From the NCBI GenBank assembly GCA_003550325.1, contig QKWP01000858.1:139579-203578 (forward strand): 64,000 nucleotides of DNA. The letters are read 5' to 3'. The DNA is from Gigaspora rosea. Taxonomy: Eukaryota; Glomeromycota; Glomeromycetes; Diversisporales; Gigasporaceae. A model generated the notes under the pieces. That model was not told where the DNA came from, ran no database searches, and saw only the letters and a list, made by a program, of their open reading frames with translations. Below, one piece after another: positions 43,864 to 54,720 of the stretch (its first letter is position 1; every line of letters starts with the position of its first letter). The translations under genes and the position numbers were made by a program.

Positions 43864-44095
43864 GCAGTATTTAAAATTCAAATTTGATTTTATGTTCTCA
43901 AAAAGAACATTTTTAATTTTTTAATATTCTTAGTAAAATTTTAATGTTCTTTATATATAGAAACTTAAATTTTTTTTAATATTAAAAGAATTTATTGAAT
44001 GTTCTCAAATAGAGAACATATATTAATAATTTATGTTCCCAAAAATTGTATAATGTTCTCTAAAAACACTAAGAACATTGAATTTTAAACACTGC
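43864..44095. mobile_element. Family A deletion-derivative MITE
   Basis: The ends GCAGTATTTAAAATTCAAAT and (reverse complement) GCAGTGTTTAAAATTCAATG are inverted repeats. The interior is a series of AATGTTCTC/GAGAACAT words. Family A at 49809-50657 has the same AGTGTTTAAAATT start and TGTTCTC-rich left part, so this 232-bp unit is probably an internally deleted relative. The target duplication is unclear. Confidence 0.68.
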
Positions 44096-45164
44096 ATGTA
44101 TGGTATAATCACTTTATCTAATTTTGATTGATTAATAAAATATATAGATGTGATTACTATCTCTAACTATGAATTCATAATAAAAATCATATAATAAATG
44201 GTATGCCTCTGATATACTTTGTGTTTTTTGTAATAAAATTGCTAATATTTCAAAAACATTTTACTAAAATAATCCTATTGTATAACTAAAAAATATTTTT
44301 CTTATATTTTTACTTCATACTAACTCTAAGTTTTAACTTAATCTAACTCTAATTTAACTTTAATCTAATTTTTATTTTTTTAGATTCAATTTTGTTATAA
44401 ATATACAAAATATATCAGATATAAAATACTATTTAGATTTTTTCTAAAAATTAACTATTTTAAACTAAATTAAACAAATATATATATAGTAAAATCTCAA
44501 TATAATTACTAGTTTGGAAAGCAAGAATCTAGTAATTATAAAAAATTGTAACTATATAAAAGTTAAATGTTATATGTTTTAAAATAGCTTGTATTAAAAA
44601 TAGTATAATTATATCAAAATTGTGACTATATCAAAAATAACTATAAAAAGTTAAACTGTAGAAAAAGCTTGCTAAATTTTTAATAACAAAATAATTTATA
44701 TATTGCATATGCGATATTGTTATACCTGTTGCATATCATAAAATTTGAGTAACATAAAATCAAAACAATTAAAATAACCTAGATTTCATTGGTTAGAGTT
44801 AGAGTGGTGTAAAGATTGTATATATAGGCAAAAAAGGGGTTTATAGTAAAATTTTGCAAGGAAATTTTTTGTTAGAATCCTAAAAGTAGTTTCATATACT
44901 CAATTTTAAATTATAAATGATTTTTGAAAAAAATGAATATTTATTTAGAATTTTTTGATCATGTAACATTACACTGATCTTAAAATTTGATTAAAAGAGT
45001 GATATATAAGGCACATTATATGAAGCAATGAATAAATTTACTTCTTAGTTATATTATATAATTAATTTTTGAATTTAACTAATTTTAATACTTAGTTAAA
45101 ATTATTAAATTTAATTACTATTTATTTTTATAGAATTTTTTATATAAATAAATAGTTTTTAAAG
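44096..45164. other. Degenerate element debris including another reverse core
   Basis: No ORF. 44210-44390 has a weak forward core (CATACTAACTCTAAGTTTTA…), 44480-44670 a mariner-like remnant (TAGTAAAATCTCAATATAAT, ACTATATCAAAAATAACTAT), and 44800-44960 the reverse core (GTTAGAGTTAGAGTGG, TTTGCAAGGAAATTTTTTGT). Each is too decayed for firm boundaries. Confidence 0.45.
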
Positions 45165-45855
45165 GTTAGAGTTAGGAAAACAGGTTATATAAAGTTAAAA
45201 AATAGATTATTGTTATGCAAAATTCAGTAGCAAAAACTTTTATTTAATAGTCCAGCCCAATACTAGTTTTATAATAAAATTTTACAATATTGATAATTTT
45301 TTAAATATTTTCTCAATTTTCTTAAAAATTTCTTTATTTTGTTATACAAAGATTCTGCAATCTGATTGGTAAAGTGTAGTAGTTAAATTACCAGGGACAA
45401 GTTAGAAATTTTCTTAATATTTATACAGTATAATTATTTATATAGTATTATAGAATATTGCTAACTTGCTCTCTAGTTAGAGTTGGCAATGGAGCCAATA
45501 GAGCTCAATAGCTATACAAATAGTGTTCAAAAACTAGTATCTATTGCTCTATTCAGGGCTCTATTAGCTCTATTCAAAGTTGTATTGGGCTCTATTGAGC
45601 TTCATTGCCAACTCTGGTTCTAGTGATTTAACCACTCTATGATTTACCAGTAAGGTTGCAGGATCTTGTGTAGCAAAATAAAGAATTTTTAAGAAAATTT
45701 AAAAAAATTTTAAAAAATTATCAATATTGCAAAATTTTATTACAAAAACTAACTTTGGACTATTAAGTAAAAGTTTTTAGTATCTAATTTTGTATATAAA
45801 TAATCTATCTTCTAACTTAATATAACCTGCATCCTAACTTTAACCTTTAAAAAAT
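45165..45855. repeat. Head-to-head pair of core arms (foldback) with central hAT MITE
   Basis: 45165-45420 and 45630-45855 are inverted relative to each other: GGTTAGAGTTAGG… TTACAATATTGATAATTTTT… AGATTCTGCAATCTG on the left, and AGGTTGCAGGATCTTGTGT… AAAAATTATCAATATTGCAA… CATCCTAACTTTAACC on the right. Both arms carry the degenerate telomere-like core. The spacer contains the hAT-like MITE at 45480-45616. Confidence 0.6.
45480..45616. mobile_element. Small hAT-like MITE (AGAGTTGGCAATGGA)
   Basis: The ends TAGAGTTGGCAATGGAGCC and (reverse complement) CAGAGTTGGCAATGAAGCTC are inverted repeats, flanked by TCTCTAGT / GTTCTAGT (6 of 8). Repeated CTCTATT/CAATAGAGC words fill the interior. 137 bp. 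Confidence 0.7.
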
Positions 45856-46107
45856 AATTTATTTATATAAAAAATTTCTATAAAAATAAGGGCAAAAAAT
45901 TTTATAATTTTAACTAGAAGTTAAAATTAGTTAAATTTATATATATAGTCATTTTTCTCATAATCACACAGTTTGTATCAAAAAAATTAGTGATTATAAA
46001 AAAGGGTAATTATAGAAGACTTTTATTATAAGTTTATTTTTAAGGGCATAAAGTATTTTATTTAGAACATTTTGTACTGATTAATTAGCTAGTCCAGTTT
46101 TTGAAAT
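45856..46107. other. AT-rich spacer with mariner-like remnant
   Basis: About 250 bases. CTCATAATCACACAGTTTGT and GTGATTATAAAAAAGGGTAA resemble decayed mariner-MITE termini. No gene. Confidence 0.4.
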
Positions 46108-46217
46108 TAGAGATGTGATCTGTTATCTGTTTTCATCCAGTTTTATATTAAAATTTGCGGATATCTGTGGATTTTAATATGAAAACGAATGGAAACGGAT
46201 AACGGATTATACCTCTA
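46108..46217. mobile_element. 110-bp hAT foldback MITE, exact 8-bp TSD TTTGAAAT
   Basis: The ends TAGAGATGTGATCTGTTATC and (reverse complement) TAGAGGTATAATCCGTTATC pair across the full element, so it is one hairpin. TTTGAAAT is duplicated exactly (46100-46107, 46218-46225). The TAGAGRT start resembles the larger family T elements at 21702 and 38440. Confidence 0.88.
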
Positions 46218-46485
46218 TTTGAAATAATATATATATAGGTATAAACACTATAGGTAGTGTTGTGCATTTTTACTGCTCCAGCCTTTTTTGTCATATTCTA
46301 GCATCCCAATATCTCAGTGTTCCAAAAGTTCCAACTATTTTAATTAATTTAAAAAAAATATATTTATATATTTTTTTAGTTGCTGAAAATATTTTTAAAA
46401 AAATTAAGATTATTTTAATAATATTTTAAGTAATCTTACTGATTTATTAAATTGTTTCAAAATGTTTCAAAATGTTTTTAACTTA

Positions 46486-47131
46486 TCCCTTAGATTGTAA
46501 CACAGGCAAATTTGCTTGCGTATTTTAAAATTTTTAATAAAATTTTAAATATTGATTTTAGTCGTATCTTTTCTAAGTAAAAAATATTCTTTGAGTTTTG
46601 TTTTAGTAACTTTGTTATAAATTTTTTTTTAAAATCATTAGAAAACTTTAATATAATAAATGTTTAAAGTTCTTGTATTGGCATTTTTACTATTAAAATT
46701 TTTCTTTAGATTTTTTCAAATTTTATATGTTCCCGTCTATAAAAAAAATCTTTACTTCTAATACAAGTCTTAATTTTTACAAGTAAATCATTAAAGTTGC
46801 AATAATGAAAGTTGTCATCCTTTATATAAACTACAATATTGTCTTAAGAACTATAGTTCTAAAACTAAAACTAAATAAGATCGCAGAAAAATTGTAATAA
46901 AATTTTTTAAAAAAATTTTTTCTTAAAATTATCTATTTTCAGCTTATATGTAACTATAATTTATTTTCTTATAATATAAAAACTAATTTTGCAAAAAAGT
47001 AATCCTTATTTTCAAATATAATTGTACAAAGTTTTATTTAATTATTTTAGCATTTTAAAAAAGTAAATCAGAGCTAAAAAAAGTGCAAAAACGCAGACAA
47101 ATTTGCCTGTGTTCTACTACAATCTAAGGGA
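46486..47131. mobile_element. TCCCTTAG-family mariner-like element, complete
   Basis: The ends TCCCTTAGATTGTAACACAG and (reverse complement) TCCCTTAGATTGTAGTAGAA are inverted repeats with subterminal CAGGCAAATTTG. TA is outside both ends (46484-46485, 47132-47133). 646 bp, collinear in reverse with 16896-18754 (minus its insert). The minus-strand frame at 47074-47274 starts outside the element and crosses its right end, so it is chance. Confidence 0.85.
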
Positions 47132-47138
47132 TAGCATA

Positions 47139-47401
47139 TTTCCAAAAATAAGCTACCCTTTTTGGCCAAAAAGTTACACAAAAAACATGAGAGTTGCTTG
47201 AAAATTGTACTAATAAAAAGTTGTCCAAATGCTACCAAATTTTTATTATAAGTATATTTTGATGTTCTAAACAACTTTACTTAATGGTATTTTTGATATT
47301 TACTTAGTAAAATTTGAACTTTAATATGTAGCAACTCTTTTTAAAAATTTTTTAAAAAAATAAGGGGGTAGCTTCTTTTGGAGATAGCTTATTTTTAGAA
47401 A
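47139..47401. mobile_element. TIR element (TTTCCAAAAATAAGCTACC)
   Basis: The left end TTCCAAAAATAAGCTACCC and right end (reverse complement) TTTCTAAAAATAAGCTATCT are inverted repeats flanked by CATAT on both sides. About 263 bp. It seems to have inserted next to the preceding element inside the hAT-like element at 46256-47438. Related to the 73-bp MITE at 33642-33714. Confidence 0.66.
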
Positions 47402-47612
47402 CATATAGTATGTCCCAACTGTTCTATATACAATACTGCTATAGGTACATTTTAGTAAAAGTCTTTTTTTAATAATATTAAAATAAATAATATTAAATTG
47501 TTTTTAAATATTTAATAAATATTTGTAAATAAAAATATTTATATTTATAATTTTAAATTTTATTTAATTTACAAACTAATTAAAACTAGTACAAAAATTT
47601 AAATTCTATTTA

Positions 47613-48382
47613 TCTATACTACTAAAGTTTTAATGTCTGTCTGTTACGTTTAAACAATCTGATTGGTCGAATTTGGGTACCGTGATCTGGATTGTCATTA
47701 GGTGATCTACATTATGTGATCTACAGATGCCATCCTTATTACCTGAGTTCAAAAAAAAACCGTAAGTTAATAACGCAAAGACTAAACATCAGGTTGATCT
47801 GTATCGATCTCTATAGCTGACTAACAAGTGTACATGTGACTGGAATGCATGTCCAGCGCTGTACTATAGAGTCCTCGCGTCGGACAATAATAATAATCGC
47901 TAAGGAGGCAATACACGTTTTTTTTAAAACATATCAACCTAAAAAGGGAATGGATCGTTACAAACGAACAATACAAGACTGGTCCAGGTCCGTCTTATAG
48001 TCCTAGATAAAATTATAAATAAAATTTTTATTGTACGGTATCTTTGTTATATTAAAAAACATTATTTACAAAGACTATTACATACACAATGGAGCTAAAA
48101 CGCAGTTTCTTTGTTATTTTTTAAATCATAGTAATCTAAAAAGGGAAGAAACCAGTTTATAACAAAACAACAATACAAGACTTTATGTCTATACTTTTTA
48201 CTTTTTTGAACAATCGGTCCCATCTCAAAAAATTATACAAATATAAGTTGTTTACTGTAGCAACTACTTTTATTTTGCCGAAGTACGTTATTTTTTATTA
48301 TAAAGTCATGTTCTAATACCTGTATGCAACTTTCTCTTATAATTAACTATAGCACAGACGTAAGGACGTGCCCTGATGCTAG
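47613..48382 (+). mobile_element. Non-autonomous Helitron
   Basis: It starts TCTATACTACTAAAGTTTTA and ends GGACGTGCCCTGATGCTAG, with an imperfect GCAC…GTGC hairpin just before the CTAG terminus. It lies exactly between A (47612) and T (48383), with no inverted repeats and no target duplication, as Helitrons do. The interior is less AT-rich than its flanks (GTGTACATGTGACTGGAATG, AGAGTCCTCGCGTCGGACAA). A ~35-bp phrase (AAAAAGGGAA…ACAATACAAGACT) occurs twice (near 47940 and 48137). 770 bp with no ORF for a Rep/helicase. Confidence 0.88.
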
Positions 48383-49020
48383 TTAATAATTAATTTTATT
48401 AACTAACTAGAATTAATATACTAAATAAACTATTAGTAAATTATATTTGTCTATAAAATGAACTTTGTTTATAAATAATTTATTTGTAAAATATGCTTGT
48501 TAATAAAATAAATAGTAAATAAATTGATCAAAACTGGATGAAACTATTTGTTAGGTAATACTATTTAAGAGTATTTAAATTTTGTTTAACTTTTTGTCAA
48601 AATAAGTTATGCTATATAATAAGTTTATTATATATATATATATATAGCTGGTAGCAGTTTTACAACTTGCAATAATTTATACTATACTTGTGCATATAAT
48701 TATTAAAATTATTTCTTGCAATATTATAAATAGTAATTTGTTTTTTATATTTTTATATATACATTTAAATATATTTTTGCATTTGTATTTGTATATGTAC
48801 TTATATATATTCTTATATATGCATCTATATAAGTACTATATTCAAGTTAGAAGAAAAAGTTTCTTTAAGAATTGTTAAAAAGGAATTGTTACATATTGGA
48901 TATGTCTTTTTGTTATTTTTATAAGTACTGTTCTATATTTATTTATAGTCTAAATATAATTTTTTTATCTTTAGATTTGTTTTTGTCAGATTTTTTACTG
49001 GCTCAATAAATAGATAATCA
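48383..49020. other. AT-rich stretch with TA microsatellite
   Basis: About 640 bases. (TA)n at about 48629-48648. The 62-codon ORF at 48690-48878 is a hydrophobic low-complexity reading of TATA-rich DNA and is not called. From about 48960 it grades into D' sequence. Confidence 0.45.
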
Positions 49021-49808
49021 CTAAAATATTCAAAATATAATAAAAAGCAATAATAAAAGATTTGAATAACATGGTTCATTTTTAATCTATTTTGTTGCTT
49101 TATCATTATTATATTAATAACTTAGTTTTTTTATACAAAAAAACCCAATTAGAAATTATATATTAGATTTGATTTAATCAAAATCACTAATGTATAACTA
49201 TTTATAGACCAGATTAGTTTGTAAAAACAAACAATTATTATTGTTCAATTTGCTACTTTATTGCATAGCTGTATTAAAACTAGTATAATTGTATGAACCA
49301 AATAAATACATTTCTGAAAAGGATATATTATTATTTTTAAGAATCAATACACTTTAAATGACTTAGTTGAATATTTTTTGTTTGATTTTACAAAGTAGTT
49401 AAACAACTATCATTGTTAAGGATATATAATTTAATTGATGATTATTATCATTTATTAAATATCATATTTAAAAATAATTTTTATATAGATTTTTTGTATC
49501 TATTCTTCAAATAGTACTTATGATGAGTTTGTTTTCTATTTGTTTGGTTTTATAAATAAAAATTAACAATTCTTTATCTATATAGCATAATAAAAAAATT
49601 CTTGAAAAGGCACTTTTTATTAAAGTATATCCTATTGCAAAGTTAGGATTCAGTAGCTTAAATTTTTCCAATTCAAGAAAGATTTTTTCAAATAAATTTA
49701 GATCTATAGAAAATAAAGTTTTTGCTATTTTCAATTGCTTTAATTTGGACCATTCAGAAAAAATAAAGAAATAGTATAATAGATATAAAGATAGTAACAA
49801 AATCAACT
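49021..49808. repeat. D' repeat, copy 6
   Basis: Matches 36640-37480 closely (TTATTATATTAATAACTTAG, TAAAACTAGTATAATTGTAT, TTCAAATAGTACTTATGATG, GAAAAGGCACTTTTTATTAA). The minus-strand frames here are not conserved in the other copies. Family A inserted at its right end. Confidence 0.66.
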
Positions 49809-50657
49809 AGTGTTTAAAATTTAATGTTCTCATAATTTTCAATGAACATTTGAGTTTTTTAAGAACATTAATATTTAGAAAAGGTTCTTTTATTCGAGAA
49901 CATTTTTCCTCTTGAAGAATGTTTTCAAAGAGAATATTTATAAAATTTTTATGTTCTAGATTTATTAATAAAAACAATAAATTATATAAAATATTTATCA
50001 ATTTGATAATGTAATTTGATCATAACAAATTCTGCACAAATATATATACACACATATGTATATACATATATACATATATATATACTATATATAGCATATA
50101 AGTTTAAAGTTGTACAATATAGATAACAAATAAATGTTTAAGAAAATAGCCTTTAAAGATTTTTAAAATAAAATATTTATTAATCATGCAGTTTATATAG
50201 AGAGTATCATGACTTATATCTAAATAATTTGTATCAAATGATATGCTAATACTAAGCAAGTAAAAAAATACAAAGTATTTGTTAGTATAAAGTTTAAGTA
50301 GTTACATACCAAAGAAATTAGGTTCTAATTTATTACATTAACTAATAGTAGCATCAGTAAAATATTATAGAAAGTCTTGCTTTATTATAAGCAAATATGA
50401 AAAGCACTTGAAGTTTTAACAAAATTATTAGAAATTAAATTGTATAATATATTGTGTTATGTTAAAAAAATATGAAGAATTATATACAAACTTTAAAAAA
50501 TTATTAATAGATAAGCATGAACTTAGTATGAACATTCTTTAAAAATTAATGTTCAATATATTTAATGTATAATAAATACTAAAAAGTTTTTAAGAACAAT
50601 AAAAATTTAAATTATGCTCTTTTGAAAATATAACTTTAGATTTGAATCTTAAACACT
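49809..50657. mobile_element. Family A TIR element, complete copy
   Basis: The ends AGTGTTTAAAATTTAATG and (reverse complement) AGTGTTTAAGATTCAAATCT are inverted repeats. Flanks ATCAACT / ATCCAACT suggest a 9-10 bp imperfect target duplication, and D copies at about 37460 and 28110 show the uninterrupted site. AATGTTCTC/GAACATT words recur at both ends. 849 bp, no ORF conserved with the copy at 2610-4650. Tentatively Mutator-like by target length. Confidence 0.72.
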
Positions 50658-51900
50658 AGATCCAACTTTGTAATTCTTTATTGATAAATTGTTATATCAA
50701 TCAAAAAATTTTAAAATTCATCAAACTAATAAAGATAAGTTTATATTATTTGATTAATAGAATTAAACTGTAATTTTTATTATAATATTAAAATTACAAT
50801 TTTCTTTAAAATATAGTAGACAATATACAATTAAAAAATTAATGCTTTTGTTTTGTGGACAAATACTCAAACTGCATTAATAATGCAACAATAGGAAAGT
50901 TGGCTTAAATAATATTGATTATAGAACAATTATACTACAAATGTATTATACATTTTGGATATTTATTGTCCGGAGCTTAGCGTAGGACTATTTGTTTTTA
51001 CGACAGTATGTGATACAAACGATCACGTGAGAATTCTGTCCGTCTGGTTCCGTGATGCTGATTGGTCATAATGATCATCATAATATAAAATTTTTAATTT
51101 TTCAATGTTTTTTTCATTTTTTTTTTGTGCTCCGGACTTACACTGGTTTCCAGTTCCTAGTTTATTATTCCAGTTACCTTATATTAAATAACAAAAATCT
51201 TTTTGTTCCAAACAAGAAGATTGAAATAAAATTACAAAATTTACAACAAAAAAAGCAACTAAATTTATTTTATTGACATCCTTCTCTACAATTACTCAGC
51301 TTGTTTTATACAAAAATATATGCTTATAAAGATTTTACTTTAATATGCTTATATAAAAGTATTTTTTATAAGTTTATTAATAAATTTTCAAAATTTAATA
51401 TGATTATATAGAATTTGTAATTATATAGAAGGTGATTATAGTGAAGTATGACTGTACTAAATATTTTATAAAAATATGATATACAAAAGTCTGAAAAGTA
51501 CTTTTAGAACATAATAATTGAAATGTTTTTTTTTATAATTTTCCAAATAATCAATTAGAAAATGTTACTAATTATTTCTAGTTGGGTTGCAAAGTTTCAA
51601 GAATACAAAATCAAGTTTAATAAAAAAAAGTATTTGGTTGATTTGACTTAAGGACTAATTCTGAATCACAAGTAGACCATTACTATAGAATTTTGCTAAA
51701 GAAGGATTGATGCAAATTTTGAATAAGAAATATCATATTGACATTCCTAAAAGTTCAATAAAATTATTTGAATATAGAATTCTTTTCAAAAGAAGCAAAT
51801 ATGTTTTAATTGTATTCTTACTAAAGTAAATAATTAGTAGATTGAAATCTGTACTATTAAAATATAAGATAAACAATTTATTTTATATTAATATTAATAA
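50658..51900. repeat. D repeat, copy 6, with nested Helitron2-like element
   Basis: Order of landmarks as in copy 7: TTCTTTATTGATAAATTGTT, TTAATGCTTTTGTTTTGTGG, ACAAATGTATTATACATTTT, then the insertion at 50968-51160, then TTATTATTCCAGTTACCTTA. A mariner-like remnant (GGTGATTATAGTGAAGTATGACTGTA-like) lies near 51290-51455. Non-coding. Confidence 0.66.
50968..51160 (+). mobile_element. Helitron2-like non-autonomous element
   Basis: The 5' end GTCCGGAGC and the subterminal 3' motif GCTCCGGAC are asymmetric inverted repeats. The 3' side continues into a short hairpin (ACTGG…CCAGT) and the end TCCTAG. Other D copies near 31165 and 38190 are uninterrupted and place the junction in a TT/TTT context. 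Asymmetric terminal repeats plus a 3' hairpin and a T-T target are the Helitron2 pattern. 193 bp. The ORF at 51052-51276 crosses its boundary and is chance. The exact first base is ambiguous by 1-3 nt. Confidence 0.75.
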
Positions 51901-54720
51901 TAGGATTTACCTGTACTAAAAATAGTACAATATACAGTTATAGTTTATTATTAAATTAGATTATTTGTTAATTTTTAAAATTAACTATTATATGTCAAGC
52001 TTTTTACTAAATTTAGTGCACACAAAAATTTATTTTAAATTAAATATTTAACCAAATTGATTTAAATTTTGTCAAAATATATTTGAATATTAGAATTATC
52101 TTTTTGTATAATTTTAGTAATATTAATAATTAAAATTTTATACAGTTCATTCTTAAGTCTTGAGCATTTCTCTAAAATTTTGCTATACTAAATTAGTATA
52201 GCTTAAAAAATCATACTATATATAATAATACAAAAATCACCTTTTCCTACGATATAAGTTTATTTTTTATTAAGCAAAGTTTTAATAAGCCTGTAGAGCT
52301 AGCTTTTGTGATTCTAATAGTAGTAAGATCAATAAAATTGTTCAGCATATCAAAAGTTACACGCAATTTAAATTTAATATCATGTGTATTTATATGAGAA
52401 AGGTGATTTTTGTATAACTATATTTTATTATAAAACCTCCCCTATTGCTATTTATGAACTACCAATTAAATTACTTATAGCTTTTTATCTACTAAACCAA
52501 TTTTAATGATTTTACTATCATTAAAACCAGAAAAATTAGCTTTATAACTTTTATTAAGCAATTTAAAAAATTTTATTAAATAAAATTTTGCTATTTATAA
52601 TTTAGTATTTTTTTGCACTTTAGTAGCAAGCAATTTTTAAAAATATAAAAAAATTTTAGATAAGTTATTTAATTTTTAAATATTCTAAATGATATATAAA
52701 TATAGGATTATATATTAGATAAATTTAATTTGAAGTTAATAATACCAATTTTTTAAAACTGTACTTTAAAATGTACTAAATTTAGTACAGCAAATGGATA
52801 CCCATTAAATATTTTTTTATTATATTTTAAATTTTTGGCATTTTATAAAAAAAAGCTAATTACTTTAAATTTTTTTTGAATTTTGTAAAAATTTTTTTTC
52901 TAAAACTTTAGTTTAATCTTATTTTATATCATTTACTAGCCATTCTATAGAATATATTTATTTATAAAAATTTTTTAATTAAGTAAATTTATTTAAATTT
53001 TTAATAAAAGTTGTAAAATAGGTTTGTTAATTTTTAATTATAAATTTTTTTAATTAAATTTATTATTTAAGAAAAAATTTGAATTTAAAGTTTTTACTAA
53101 TAATTACTAATTTTAAATTTATAATAAAAAACAGATACAAGTTTTTTAAATTGAAAGTAATATAACTTAAAATAAACTAATTTTATAATAAAGAATTTTT
53201 GTAATTAAAATTAGGTAGTAAATTTTATAACTTTAATTAAGAATTTAGAAAAATTTAATTAATAAAAACTTTTTTAAATTCTAACTAAACTTGTATAGTT
53301 TACTATATATAGTAATAATTTGCAATAATTTTAAAAAATATTTATAATATAAGTAATAATAATTGCAATATAACAAATAAAACTTTTTTAATTATTACAA
53401 GTTGTAAGTTTGTTTTACATAATTAAGCTTTTAATTTACAAAATTTATTAATATATTATTGTTATTATTACTGAATTAGTTTGATTAGAAGTTAAAAATA
53501 AAATCTTGATAAATTACTAGATCAAATTTAAAAATGTACTAGTTCTAGTACACCAAAAAATTTTACAAAAAATGCATAATATAAAAAAAATATATTTTTT
53601 AATAATTTTATATTAATATAAAAATAATAATTATTATAAAATGCATCTATAGCATATTATACTATAGGTAAATTAGATTTGCAAATCTGTATAACAAAAA
53701 CAAAAAAAAATAAATTTTTACAAAACAAAAATAAATTTTAATTACTTTAAGGTTAGGGTAAGGCCTGGGATTTTATCAAAATATTAGTATATACAAAATT
53801 TAGCAAGAAAATTTTTTTTTATTAAAGCCCCAAAGGTTTATAAACAAAATTTTGAGATATAAATGTTTTTTAAAAAAATAAACAAAAAACAATGAAATTT
53901 TATGTTACATCTAATCTTAAATTTTGATTGGCTACTTTAATAGTTTTGTGTAATATCATGTAAAACACTATAAATATATTTTATTAAAAGTGAAAATAAA
54001 TTATACTAAATATTTATCAGATTTTTGTATATAAAAAAATTGGGCTTTTTAATTTTTTAGATTTTGTATATATAAAAAATTAGGCTTTTTAATTTTTTAG
54101 ATTTTTTATATATTTTTAAAAATCTACTAGAACTAATATTAATCTTAACTTTAATATAAAAAATTTATATTAAAATCTTATATAGTCAAATTTTTTATAA
54201 TCATATTATTAAAATACAAAAAAGTATAATTATAAAAATGTGTACTAATTATTAAAGTATATTTATTATATTTAATATTAGTTTTTAAAAATACAGTATA
54301 TTCTTATAAAGAATATATACTTATATAAAAAATAAATACAGCTATATATAAAATTTATAAAAATTTAAAATTTTAAAAAATATAAAAAAATAAATAAATT
54401 TAAATAGCATTACTATAATTAGTACTTCTATAATAAGATATAAATATTAATTATAATTTAAACTAAAATTAGAATTAGAAATAAAATTAATAAATAGGAT
54501 TTACATGTACTATATTTAGTATATTGTACTAGATTTTATATATTTTAATAACTAGTTATCTACTAATTTTAAATAATCATTATATTTTAAAAAATTTTTA
54601 TAGGTTCTTAAATAGTTTGTATGATAACTTGTATTAAATTATATTTTTTATAAATTTTGTAAATATTTAATTAGAAATTTTATATATAAAAACAAGTAAA
54701 ATTTTAAAAAATTTTAACTA
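51901..54720. repeat. H repeat, copies 2-3, with nested reverse-core MITE
   Basis: A long AT-rich repeat. GTACTAGAACTAGTAC-like phrases (51910-51930, 54500-54535) may be its tips. 52800-53060 matches 39730-39900 and 57890-58100; 54010-54580 matches 42640-43130. A MITE of the ATGCATCTATAG family is nested at 53636-53985. A tandem doubling GATTTTTGTATATAAAAAAT… near 54014-54110 is seen. No ORF. Confidence 0.55.
53636..53985. mobile_element. ATGCATCTATAG-family MITE, degraded tips, reverse core
   Basis: It starts AAAATGCATCTATAGCATAT, keeps AGGTAAATTAGATTTGCAAA, the reverse core (AAGGTTAGGGTAAGGCCTGG, GCAAGAAAATTTTT) and TTTGTGTAATATCATGTAAA at the right. Collinear with 58303-58647. The GTGTTGAACAC palindrome is lost in this copy. 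Confidence 0.66.

Larger units (their letters stand above)
46256..47438. mobile_element. hAT-like element (8-bp TSD CTATAGGT) carrying two nested elements
   Basis: The left end AGTGTTGTGCATTTTTACTG and right end (reverse complement) CAGTATTGTATATAGAACAG are imperfect inverted repeats. CTATAGGT flanks both sides (46248-46255, 47439-47446). Inside lie a complete TCCCTTAG mariner-like element (46486-47131) and, directly after it, an AAAATAAGCTA element (47139-47401), leaving only about 270 bp of its own sequence. No transposase. Confidence 0.76.

Noticed and set aside
48690-48878. 62-codon ORF with repeated MYLYIFLYMHL-like residues
   Set aside because: Product of TATA-rich microsatellite-like DNA.
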